A DNA stretch of 37,877 bases from a virus. Shown piece by piece: positions 1-7,227 of the stretch; the stretch's first letter is position 1; the number at the start of each line of letters is the position of its first letter. The stretch covers positions 1 to 37,877 of IMG/VR virus record IMGVR_UViG_3300031578_000155; one strand, written 5' to 3'. The notes under the pieces are model-generated. The model saw only the letters and a program-made list of their open reading frames with translations, was not told where the DNA came from and made no database searches. The translations under genes were made by a program, and so were the position numbers.

Positions 1-407
1 CAAGCAACGGCATCATCCCGTACACCTTCACCGACGCGCAAAAGGTCGATATTCGGCGCTTTTGCGGCTTTGAGAGTTACGGGACGGGCACCGTTGTCTT
101 TCCGTTCCCGTGGATCGAGCGGCGCTATCTGGCCCTTGAGTACCGGATGAACAGCACCACCCCGGATGAGGCGACTGTTCTGACGAACATCATCTTGCCC
201 AACTTGTACACGCTAGAACTTGCCATTCCTGCGGCCGGCGCGAACCTCGATACGGACGCCGCCGGCCCTTGGATCCACAACAAACGAGAGGTCCGTGATC
301 GGGTCTCTTTGTTCAACTATTGGCGCCGCTACCTGTGCAGCTTCCTGGGCATCCCGCCTGGGCCCGGCTTGCAGGGTAGCGGCTCTAATCGCTCCATCAC
401 TGTCTAG
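1..407 (+). CDS. Phage neck/head-completion region protein, 5' partial
   Basis: The gene is open from the left edge; the first complete codon starts at 3 and the stop is at 405-407. The visible 134 residues begin with SNGIIPYTFTDAQKVDIRRF, which looks close to a natural N-terminus, so only a few residues are probably missing. I recognise the type as a conserved but uncharacterised phage protein found between capsid and tail-completion genes (PYTFTDAQ near the start, W-RR-LC-FLGIPPGP near the end). Its position just before tail-completion genes suggests a role in the neck or connector. That role is inferred from context only. Confidence 0.7.
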   Translation, partial: SNGIIPYTFTDAQKVDIRRFCGFESYGTGTVVFPFPWIERRYLALEYRMNSTTPDEATVLTNIILPNLYTLELAIPAAGANLDTDAAGPWIHNKREVRDRVSLFNYWRRYLCSFLGIPPGPGLQGSGSNRSITV

Positions 408-418
408 AGGGTATGACC

Positions 419-490
419 ATGGCTAAAGAAAAGAAGGAAGACATGAAAGAAAAGATGGCGAAGCTCCGGGCCAAGCGTAAAAAGAAGTAA
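419..490 (+). CDS. Tiny lysine-rich protein (23 aa)
   Basis: ATG at 419 gives a 23-residue peptide (MAKEKKEDMKEKMAKLRAKR, then KKK), nearly half lysine or arginine. AGAGG at 406-410, overlapping the previous stop, lies at a good distance for this start; an ATG six bases upstream is too close. The peptide sits in a 4-base gap on each side, between two structural genes and in the same direction. It could be a small DNA-binding or scaffold-like peptide, but nothing in it shows a function. Confidence 0.45.
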   Translation: MAKEKKEDMKEKMAKLRAKRKKK

Positions 491-493
491 AGC

Positions 494-1159
494 ATGACCA
501 CCGGCGCTAGCGTTCAGGCTCAATATTATAAGGGCCTGGCGCGCGCCGCTGCCCGCATGGGCACACCGCACACGCAGTACCGGCCCGCAGGGGCCACGAT
601 CAACGATCCGCTCAACGCCGCAAACAACATCGCGACGCTGGACGCAAACTTCAACATTGGCGGCCAGTACCCGGGGCAGACCAAGATCAATCAAAACTAC
701 TGGCAGGCGATCCTCGACGGGACAGCCGTCGAGGCAGGGGACTACCTCGTAGGCGCGCAGACCTGGTGCATCGTCGCTCTAGACCAGCTCATGCCGCCTA
801 TCGCGCTGCAATGCGACAACGCGATTACGGTCAAGCGCGCCAGCTACGGATTCACCGCCGGCGAAGGCGCAGCATCGAGCGAGACGCTTATCCTGACGGG
901 CTGCCCGTGCTCGATCGTCCTGAAGCGCGATAAGGGCTTCTCGATCCCGGTCGGATTCCCGACGAAATCCAACACCGACGCGCCCATGCCGATGTACACG
1001 ATTATGGTCTACACGGGCGCTTCGCCCACTGAAGGCGTGCCGATACTGTCCGGCGATCTTGTAACCGATCTTGCGGGCAAGACGTACAAGGTCGAGTCCG
1101 AGCAATGGTCGCCTTTAGGCACCATGCTCTCGGCCACCCATTACCGGCCACAAGCATGA
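494..1159 (+). CDS. Conserved phage structural protein, neck region
   Basis: 221 residues with no signal peptide or membrane segment. It begins MTTGASVQAQYYKGLARAAA and contains conserved-looking blocks (THTQYRPAG-like near residue 30, GDYLVGAQTWCIVALDQLMP near 83-102, TYKVESEQWSPLGT near the end). Proteins of this type occur in the head-tail joining region of proteobacterial siphophages and prophages, usually unnamed. The stop overlaps the next start (ATGA at 1156-1159). A role in head-tail joining is inferred from position; the exact function is unknown. Confidence 0.7.
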   Translation: MTTGASVQAQYYKGLARAAARMGTPHTQYRPAGATINDPLNAANNIATLDANFNIGGQYPGQTKINQNYWQAILDGTAVEAGDYLVGAQTWCIVALDQLMPPIALQCDNAITVKRASYGFTAGEGAASSETLILTGCPCSIVLKRDKGFSIPVGFPTKSNTDAPMPMYTIMVYTGASPTEGVPILSGDLVTDLAGKTYKVESEQWSPLGTMLSATHYRPQA

Positions 1160-1644
1160 TCACCGTCGACGCCGAGCAAGCCCTGGATGAACTCAACGGG
1201 ATTCTGCTCCGCCTTATGGGTAAGCAGGATCTTCTCGACGAGATTGGCGCGCGCGAGGCCGAGAAGGCCCGGCAACGCATCATGTCCACCAAGACATCGC
1301 CTGCCGGCGACCGCTGGGTGCCCTGGCGTCCCGCTACCGCGCGCTCGCGTCTCCGCAAAGGGAATTCGGGCCGCGGCATCTTGTGGGACGAGGGCGACCT
1401 GCTCGCCAGCATCTACGCGGTGTCGCACGCCGACGGCCTCAGCACCGGCGAAATGTCCGTCTCGGAGGTCGCTATCGGCACCGACGACATTATCGGCGCC
1501 TACCAGCAATTCGGCACCTATGGCCCCGGCGTTGGCCCGAGCGGTTACCACGTCCCACCTCGTGAGTTCCTGGGGTGGGAGCCCGACGCGCTAGGCGTCT
1601 ATGAAGCGATGGCGGCCCGTTGGCTCGCCGGGGAGGCACTATGA
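1156..1644 (+). CDS. Phage virion morphogenesis / tail completion protein (Mu gpG-like)
   Basis: 162 residues from the ATG at 1156, which overlaps the previous stop; a longer reading from 1105 would begin inside the upstream gene. The N-terminus is a long charged helix (MITVDAEQALDELNGILLRL), the middle has WVPWRPAT and ILWDEGDLLASI, and the C-terminus carries the VPPREFLGW block. These match the phage_tail_S/virion morphogenesis family, whose members help complete or join head and tail. Length and position between neck and tail-terminator genes fit. The function is by family resemblance. Confidence 0.8.
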   Translation: MITVDAEQALDELNGILLRLMGKQDLLDEIGAREAEKARQRIMSTKTSPAGDRWVPWRPATARSRLRKGNSGRGILWDEGDLLASIYAVSHADGLSTGEMSVSEVAIGTDDIIGAYQQFGTYGPGVGPSGYHVPPREFLGWEPDALGVYEAMAARWLAGEAL

Positions 1645-1871
1645 TGGTTGCGGTCCCGAAGCAACACACGCACGCCGGCGTCACCTATCCGGCCGGCACC
1701 TTGGTCGATCTGCCGGAGGCGGATGTCCGATGGCTGGTCGGGGCGCACAAAACGTCGCTGGAAGCCTTGGTCGCAAAGCTGGAGCCCACGATTCCCGAGG
1801 CGGCGGAGATCGACGTGGCCGAGCCAGCGTCGGTGAAGCGCCACCGCTTCTTTGGTGATGATGGCGAATGA
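1641..1871 (+). CDS. Small phage protein, DUF7210-like
   Basis: 76 residues from the ATG at 1641, preceded by a strong GGGGAGG at 1630-1636 and overlapping the previous stop. The N-terminal half reads PKQHTHAGVTYPAGTLVDLP followed by EADVRWLV. This is the K-x-H-T-H-A-G-x-x-Y-x-x-G-x-x-x-x-L-x-E-A pattern of a small phage family found next to tail-completion genes. The C-terminal part is acidic and low in complexity. The molecular role is unknown; it is translationally coupled to both neighbours. Confidence 0.65.
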   Translation: MMVAVPKQHTHAGVTYPAGTLVDLPEADVRWLVGAHKTSLEALVAKLEPTIPEAAEIDVAEPASVKRHRFFGDDGE

Positions 1872-2305
1872 GCCGTCTAGGCGACTGCGTCAACGACATC
1901 TACACGAAGATCCAGGCCATACCCGCGCTGGCGGCTACCACCGGCTTAACGCTGGGCGGCAAAGAGCCCGACCCGGGCATGACCAAGATACCGCTCCCGG
2001 CCGCCTGGGTCCTGATCCCGGCGGCCGAGAACATGAACACCGGCGACCTTGAGAACAGGCCGCCAACCCTGGCGAATGTGCGGCTTATGCAAGATGTTTT
2101 CTTGCATGTGCCCTACCTCAGCCAAAGCGATCTCCTGACGAATCAGGTGCCGCTCATCGAGGCCGTTGTGGCCGCGATCCAAGGAACGTCCGTCGCGATC
2201 GGCGGAGGCCCGCGTTGGAACTTGCATAGCTTCAAGATGGCCGGTCTCAACACCGACCGCGTTATCGTCCACCTGATTTTCCAACTCTACACTCCACTCT
2301 TTTAA
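1868..2305 (+). CDS. Probable tail terminator protein
   Basis: 145 residues, starting on an ATG that overlaps the previous stop. The size, the N-terminal helix (MSRLGDCVNDIYTKIQAIPA), a mixed alpha/beta middle and the place directly before the tail-tube gene fit phage tail terminator proteins of the gp37 or lambda gpU type. Those cap the finished tail tube and dock it to the head. I see no diagnostic active-site motif, since the family has none, so the call rests on order and size. Confidence 0.6.
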   Translation: MSRLGDCVNDIYTKIQAIPALAATTGLTLGGKEPDPGMTKIPLPAAWVLIPAAENMNTGDLENRPPTLANVRLMQDVFLHVPYLSQSDLLTNQVPLIEAVVAAIQGTSVAIGGGPRWNLHSFKMAGLNTDRVIVHLIFQLYTPLF

Positions 2306-2329
2306 CCGCGCGCGCGGTGAGGTGATTTT

Positions 2330-3373
2330 ATGCAGAGCCCGTATGCAGATTTGGCCTATTTCGTGGGCCAGGGGAAACTCCGTTGGGCTGGTCGCCAGCC
2401 TGGCGGCCCGATCAATAGCGGCTTTCAGTTCATGGGCGATGTCTCCAACTTCGCCTTCGACTTCTCGAAGCAGAAGATGGTCGAGATCGAGGAAAACACG
2501 ACCGGCTACGGCGGCACGGCCGCATTCGGGTCGGTGGCGATCCCGCTCGCTTTTAGCTGCACGCTGCTCCAGTGGTCGGCCTCGAACTTGGCGCTGGCGT
2601 TGTACGGCACGGCCTCTGGCGCCAACCCGGGCGGCAATGTCACCGGCGAGGCCTTGACGCTGTTCGCGGGCGCCACCAACTACCTGCAACAGATTCAGCC
2701 CTCGGCCGTCGCGTTGACCCCGGTCGCGGGCCAGGTGCAGTCGATCGCCGTGACGCAAGGCAGCGGGTACACCACCGCGCCCTCGGTTGCGATCGGGCCG
2801 CCTCCGGCCGCCGGTGTCCAGGCGACAGCCGTTGCCAAGTTTGTCAGCGCCACCGACATCACCATCCAGATCACCAACCCGGGGCAGGGATACACCGCCG
2901 CGCCGACGGTAACCTTAACGGGCGGCGGCTTTACCACGGCCGCGACCGCGACGGCGACCTTGTCGACCTCCACCGCGTTGGTGGAAGGGACGGACTACTC
3001 GCTGTCCAGCGAAGGCCAGTTCGGGGATGTGACCGCGCTCCAGGGCGCCGGCTCCGCGTTCGCGCAGATGGCGCTTAATGCGCCGTTCCAGGTCACGGCC
3101 GCCTACACCTACGCCGCCAACAACGGCACGATCCAGATGTTGACGGCCGCGCAGCCCGAGATCGCCTTACGGTTCGACGGCAAAAACGTCCTCAACACCA
3201 ACGCGGGCAAGTTCCAGCCGTGGTCGATCTACGCCAAGCGCGTCAGCCTAAAGCTCACCAAGGGCTTTGACCTGATCGGCAAGAAGGAAGCGCCGTTGGA
3301 CCTGGAAGGGATGCTGCTATTCGACGCCACCGCTACGTCGGGCAGCAACTACCTCGACATCATCAAGGGCTAA
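2330..3373 (+). CDS. Major tail tube protein with inserted GxGYxxAP repeats
   Basis: 347 residues. The N-terminal part (residues 1-120, with QFMGDVSNFAFDFSKQKMVE) and the C-terminal part (about 215-347, with FQPWSIYAKRVSLKLTKGFD) look like a siphophage tail-tube protomer, which stacks in rings to form the tail shaft. Between them (about 125-215) is an insert with two similar units centred on GSGYTTAPSVAIG and GQGYTAAPTVTLTGGG. Typical tube proteins of this type are shorter, so the insert probably projects from the tail surface. The gene is followed by the tail-chaperone pair and tape measure, the standard order. Confidence 0.8.
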   Translation: MQSPYADLAYFVGQGKLRWAGRQPGGPINSGFQFMGDVSNFAFDFSKQKMVEIEENTTGYGGTAAFGSVAIPLAFSCTLLQWSASNLALALYGTASGANPGGNVTGEALTLFAGATNYLQQIQPSAVALTPVAGQVQSIAVTQGSGYTTAPSVAIGPPPAAGVQATAVAKFVSATDITIQITNPGQGYTAAPTVTLTGGGFTTAATATATLSTSTALVEGTDYSLSSEGQFGDVTALQGAGSAFAQMALNAPFQVTAAYTYAANNGTIQMLTAAQPEIALRFDGKNVLNTNAGKFQPWSIYAKRVSLKLTKGFDLIGKKEAPLDLEGMLLFDATATSGSNYLDIIKG

Positions 3374-3375
3374 AC

Positions 3376-3816
3376 ATGACCGACGATCTGAAAACGCTGT
3401 TCCCGGGGGTCGAGATCTCCGTGGGCGGCGAGGCTTTAATGGTAAAGCCGTTCCCCTTCGAGATGCTGCCGAAGGTGGTCGCGTTCGTCCGCAAGTTCGC
3501 CGGGGGCCTAGAGGGCGACCCGGAGACGAAGAAGGTGGACGTCATGCGGCTGCTCGAAGAAGCGTCTGGCGACCTGCTCCCGCTGGTGGCGCAGGCCGTC
3601 GGGAAGCCGCTGGCCTTTGTGGCGGCGCTGCCCTTCGATGAGGGCGTGCGGCTTACCGAGGCGGTGCTGACGGTGAATCAGGATGTTTTTACGAAGGCGG
3701 TCCTCCCCAAGCTCCTGCGCCTGCTCGGCGGGGTCGGCCTATCGACTGGGGAGACATCGTCGGCGCCCTCATCGCCGCTGGACACCGCTGGCCTGACATC
3801 CAGCAGTACACCCTAG
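3376..3816 (+). CDS. Tail assembly chaperone (gpG-like), short product
   Basis: 146 residues in the zero frame. The first ~120 residues (EISVGGEALMVKPFPFEMLP, then helical segments through LLRLLGGVGL) form a compact helical domain like phage tail assembly chaperones, which coat the tape measure during tail assembly. The last ~28 residues in this frame (STGETSSAPSSPLD onward) are low-complexity and look like frameshift by-product. The -1 frame carries a conserved-looking domain instead (see the next entry). It lies directly between the tail tube and tape-measure genes, as in lambda G/T. Confidence 0.75.
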   Translation: MTDDLKTLFPGVEISVGGEALMVKPFPFEMLPKVVAFVRKFAGGLEGDPETKKVDVMRLLEEASGDLLPLVAQAVGKPLAFVAALPFDEGVRLTEAVLTVNQDVFTKAVLPKLLRLLGGVGLSTGETSSAPSSPLDTAGLTSSSTP

Positions 3817-3953
3817 CGCAGATCCGGCTATTCCAAGAGGCGGCCCTGCGGCAAGGACGGCGCGGGGCGGCTGACCGGGTGAAGTTTACGCGCCTCGCGG
3901 TGTGGGGCGAAAAAAACGACGTGAAGAAGGCGCTGGACGACCTAGGAGACTGA
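3744..3953 (+). CDS. Frameshift-encoded extension of tail assembly chaperone (gpT-like)
   Basis: In the -1 frame relative to the gene starting at 3376, positions 3744-3953 read DWGDIVGALIAAGHRWPDIQ, then a helical QYTLAQIRLFQEAAL segment, ending just before the tape measure start. The frame has no ATG start of its own, so expression by programmed -1 frameshifting, giving a G-T type fusion, is the simplest reading. I cannot fix the slip site: no perfect X-XXY-YYZ heptamer is present. CCCCAAG at 3705-3711 (frame CCC AAG) is the nearest candidate, and the GGCGGGGTC stretch at 3727-3735 is another. Confidence 0.7.
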   Translation, partial: DWGDIVGALIAAGHRWPDIQQYTLAQIRLFQEAALRQGRRGAADRVKFTRLAVWGEKNDVKKALDDLGD

Positions 3954-3954
3954 A

Positions 3955-6900
3955 ATGGCTGACATGAAGGTCTCTATGGTTTTGAGCCTCTTGGACGAGG
4001 CCAGCCCAAAACTTCGCCAATTTGTCGCGGCCCTGGAAGGGCTGCAAAGTCTGTCCAAGACCACCAGCGATTCGCTCACGGTGCTGGACGAGAGCCTGGG
4101 CGGCTTGGGTGCCACGACGCTCGACGCCACCGACGGACTGCGGGCGCTGTCGCGCGTCTTCGGCGGCATGAACCGCTCGACGGCGGCGCTCGGGGATAAG
4201 CTCGGCGCACTGACCGATACCCTGTCGGCGGCGGTCGAGAAGTTCGGCACCCTGGCCGATTCCATCAGCGCGTCGGCCGCCAACATGGCGGATCTCGCGA
4301 CGGCGACGCTGGCGGTCAATACCGGGCTCGCCGGCATGGGCGACGCGGCCGAAGGCGCGACCGCTAAGATGGGTGGCCTGCACGGCACCATGAAGGGCCT
4401 GATCGAGCTGTGGGGCGCCTGGAAGATGGGCGAAGGCCTGCACAAGTCCGTCGACATCGCCTCGGAATATCAGCAGCGCCTGGTTGAAATGAAAAACATG
4501 GGCACGCCGAAGTCCGAGCAGCGGACGATGATCGGGAACGCGCGCAAGTGGTCCGCGATCCCGGGCGTGTCTAAGCTGGACGCGCTGGAGGCCGCTAACG
4601 CCGCGATGGCCGGCGCGCCAGGCGCGGCGCCTTATCAGCAGATGATCCGGCAACAGATGATGCCGACCATCCTGCGTGGCGCGGTCGCGCTCAAAACGAC
4701 CTACGGCGACCCGTCTTCTGTCCACGATCTCGTGCGGAACCTGCTAGGCGTCGTCGAGACGCGGGGCAAGATCCAGAACCTCGCGCAAGGCCTAAAAGAC
4801 GTCCAGCAGGCCTTTCGGGTCGTCGCTGGTACCGAAGGCAAAATTACCGTCGGCAGCATGGAAACCGGGCTACGCAATACCGGCTACGGCGAGGCGCTGC
4901 GCTACAACAAAATGGGCTTCTACCACGTCGAGGCGCTGCACGAGCAGTTTAAGGCCTCCGGCAAAGCCGGCGGCGCGGGCGGCAATACGAAGGCCTCGAC
5001 CATCTCAACGATGGTCGCCAGCATGTTACTCGGCGGCAAGATGAACAAGGCCGAGGCGATGATGCTTGAGCAGCTCGGCCTGCTCACACCGCAAGATCTC
5101 CGCAAGATCCCGGGCAGCAGCATGGTGAAGGTCAAGGCCGGCGCGATGCCCGGTTCGGCCGCGGGCCTCAAAGATCCGATCGAGTGGTTGCGCCATATTT
5201 TCGATCCGCATGTGGTCGCCCTGATGCACAAGGAGCACGGCGGCTTACAAGGCGCCCAACTCCGCAACCTCATCATGGAGTGGGCGGCCGCGTTCTCGAA
5301 GACCGCCGGCGGCGTCAACGTCGGCACCGGCGTCATTACCACGATGGACAATAATCAGTGGACGGCCGTCCAGCAGCGCGCGCACATGATGGCGCACGCC
5401 GCCTCGATTATGCAGGCGACCGCGAACGTCTCCGGCACCCTGGCCATGCAGATGCGGCAGCTGCACGCCGCGATGGTGACGATCGGCGAACAGATCGGGT
5501 CCGTCCTGTTGCCCGCGCTGACCTCGATCGCCCACCTCGCTACGGCGGCCGCGCAAGCTGTGGCCGCCCTTAATGCCCAATTCCCGATTTTCAAGAAGCT
5601 CGAAGCCTGGGGCGGCGCGTTCGCCGCGCTCCTGCTCGGCATCCGCGGCGTCGAATGGCTCCTGGGGCTCCAGCATGGATTCTTATCGCTCAAGATCGCG
5701 ATGAGCGGGGTCACGGGCGCGGCCTCCGGGATGCTGCCGGTCCTCGCGGCGCAGATTGCCGAGTTCGGGAAGTGGAAGACGCTGGGCGCGGGTATGGCGT
5801 CGCTCGGGATCGGCTACCTGTTCGGGAAGTACGTCCTCAACCCGATCATTCACGAGATCGCCAACTTCTTCCATCTGCCCAGCCTGGGCGGCGCGTTGGC
5901 GCGCTATTTCCACCCCATTACCACGCCGATCAACCATGTGGCGAGCCTGGGCGCGGTCGTCGGCCAGTTCAACAACCAGCACCCGGCCGCGGGCCCGGTC
6001 AACACCGCCCTGGCGCTCCATCGCGCGAATTTGCAGCGGCGCGCATCCGCTATCAACCCCGCGTCCCTGGGCTACGAAGGGCCTGTTACGGCACAAGGCG
6101 TAGCGAAAGCCGCGCATATCGCGAAACTTACCCACGCCAAGGCTGCCCACAATAGCGCGAGCACCCACCTCCAAGCCCTCGCCCAACTGATTTACAACCA
6201 GTCGCTCGCCATTACCTCGCCGCTGGGCGCCAAGATCGCGGCCGTCCACCAGAAATACTCCGGCTATGCCCACCAGTTCCTCGCGGCGGGCATGATGGGG
6301 CCCTACTTGCAGGCGCGCGCGGTTGGTCATCACCTAGTCACCGGCCTCCAATACAAGCAAGCGATGGGGCACCTCGGCGCGCTCCACGCCAATCTGCACG
6401 ACCAGCTGACCGGGAACGCGGCCTTAGTGACGGCCGGCGCCATCACCAAGCAGCAGGGTGCGGAGCGGGCGATTGCGCTCCAGAAGGGCATCGCGCCGGC
6501 GATGATTAAGGCGGCCGACGCGGCGAAGAAGTACGCGCAGGCCTTGGGCGATCCGAAGCTCGTTGGCGCCCTGGACGCGCAGATCGCCAAGCTGCACGCG
6601 ATGGGCAACCAGCTCTCGTACTATCAGGCGCGGGTCAAGCAGGTCACCCAGGGCGCGTTCTCGGGCCTGATCAATCAGATGATGCACGGCCAAAAGACGT
6701 GGGGGCAGATGATCGTCAGCTTCTTCCAGTCGATCATGAACGGCATAGATCACACGGTCGCGCAGGGGGTCTCGCAGATGATCTCCAAGGCCTTGTTCCC
6801 CAGCAACAAACACGGCCATAGCGGCGGCGGCCTAAGCGGCATCATGTCGGCCCTGACGTCGCTCTTTTCGTCGTCGTCCAGCAGCGCGTCCGGCAGTCAC

Positions 6901-7227
6901 GCCTCCGCGCACTCGCATAAGGCGGCGAGCAGCGGGATATGGGGGAGCATCGTCGAGTTCGTGGCCACGCATCTCAGCTCTTTCGCGGTCGGTACCTCGA
7001 ACGTCCCGCACGACATGGTCGCGAATATCCATAAGGGGGAAATGATTATCCCGGCGACGCAAGCGGCTGCAATCCGCTCGGGCGGCACCGGGGGTGCGCC
7101 GGCGGTCAACGTGCATATCAACACGATCGATTCGCAGTCGTTCCTAGGCCACATGAGCACCGTCAAGCGCGAAGTGGCGACGATGGTCAATTCGACGAAC
7201 CAGCAGTACAACTTGGGGCACGCCTAA
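3955..7227 (+). CDS. Tail tape measure protein
   Basis: 1090 residues, by far the longest helical protein in the tail module, with AGGAG at 3943-3947. The N-terminal ~150 residues are coiled-coil-like with heptad leucines (LSLLDEASPKLRQFVAALEG). Hydrophobic stretches near residues 550-570 and 605-625 may be the membrane-active parts. A long Ala/His-rich helical region follows, then a Ser/Gly stretch near 960-985. The C-terminal NIHKGEMIIPATQAA block (about 1023-1037) is typical of tape measures. The protein sets tail length and is ejected on infection. Its size suggests a tail longer than lambda's, whose gpH is 853 aa. Confidence 0.9.
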   Translation: MADMKVSMVLSLLDEASPKLRQFVAALEGLQSLSKTTSDSLTVLDESLGGLGATTLDATDGLRALSRVFGGMNRSTAALGDKLGALTDTLSAAVEKFGTLADSISASAANMADLATATLAVNTGLAGMGDAAEGATAKMGGLHGTMKGLIELWGAWKMGEGLHKSVDIASEYQQRLVEMKNMGTPKSEQRTMIGNARKWSAIPGVSKLDALEAANAAMAGAPGAAPYQQMIRQQMMPTILRGAVALKTTYGDPSSVHDLVRNLLGVVETRGKIQNLAQGLKDVQQAFRVVAGTEGKITVGSMETGLRNTGYGEALRYNKMGFYHVEALHEQFKASGKAGGAGGNTKASTISTMVASMLLGGKMNKAEAMMLEQLGLLTPQDLRKIPGSSMVKVKAGAMPGSAAGLKDPIEWLRHIFDPHVVALMHKEHGGLQGAQLRNLIMEWAAAFSKTAGGVNVGTGVITTMDNNQWTAVQQRAHMMAHAASIMQATANVSGTLAMQMRQLHAAMVTIGEQIGSVLLPALTSIAHLATAAAQAVAALNAQFPIFKKLEAWGGAFAALLLGIRGVEWLLGLQHGFLSLKIAMSGVTGAASGMLPVLAAQIAEFGKWKTLGAGMASLGIGYLFGKYVLNPIIHEIANFFHLPSLGGALARYFHPITTPINHVASLGAVVGQFNNQHPAAGPVNTALALHRANLQRRASAINPASLGYEGPVTAQGVAKAAHIAKLTHAKAAHNSASTHLQALAQLIYNQSLAITSPLGAKIAAVHQKYSGYAHQFLAAGMMGPYLQARAVGHHLVTGLQYKQAMGHLGALHANLHDQLTGNAALVTAGAITKQQGAERAIALQKGIAPAMIKAADAAKKYAQALGDPKLVGALDAQIAKLHAMGNQLSYYQARVKQVTQGAFSGLINQMMHGQKTWGQMIVSFFQSIMNGIDHTVAQGVSQMISKALFPSNKHGHSGGGLSGIMSALTSLFSSSSSSASGSHASAHSHKAASSGIWGSIVEFVATHLSSFAVGTSNVPHDMVANIHKGEMIIPATQAAAIRSGGTGGAPAVNVHINTIDSQSFLGHMSTVKREVATMVNSTNQQYNLGHA

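Noticed and set aside
1946-2758. Long minus-strand open frame opposite the tail terminator and tail tube
   Set aside because: It runs antisense to two well-supported genes; its Arg/Gly/His-rich composition is typical of the complement of GC-rich codons.
3886-4725. 279-codon minus-strand frame opposite the tape measure
   Set aside because: Antisense shadow of GC-rich coding sequence, no ribosome site, and wrong orientation for the operon.
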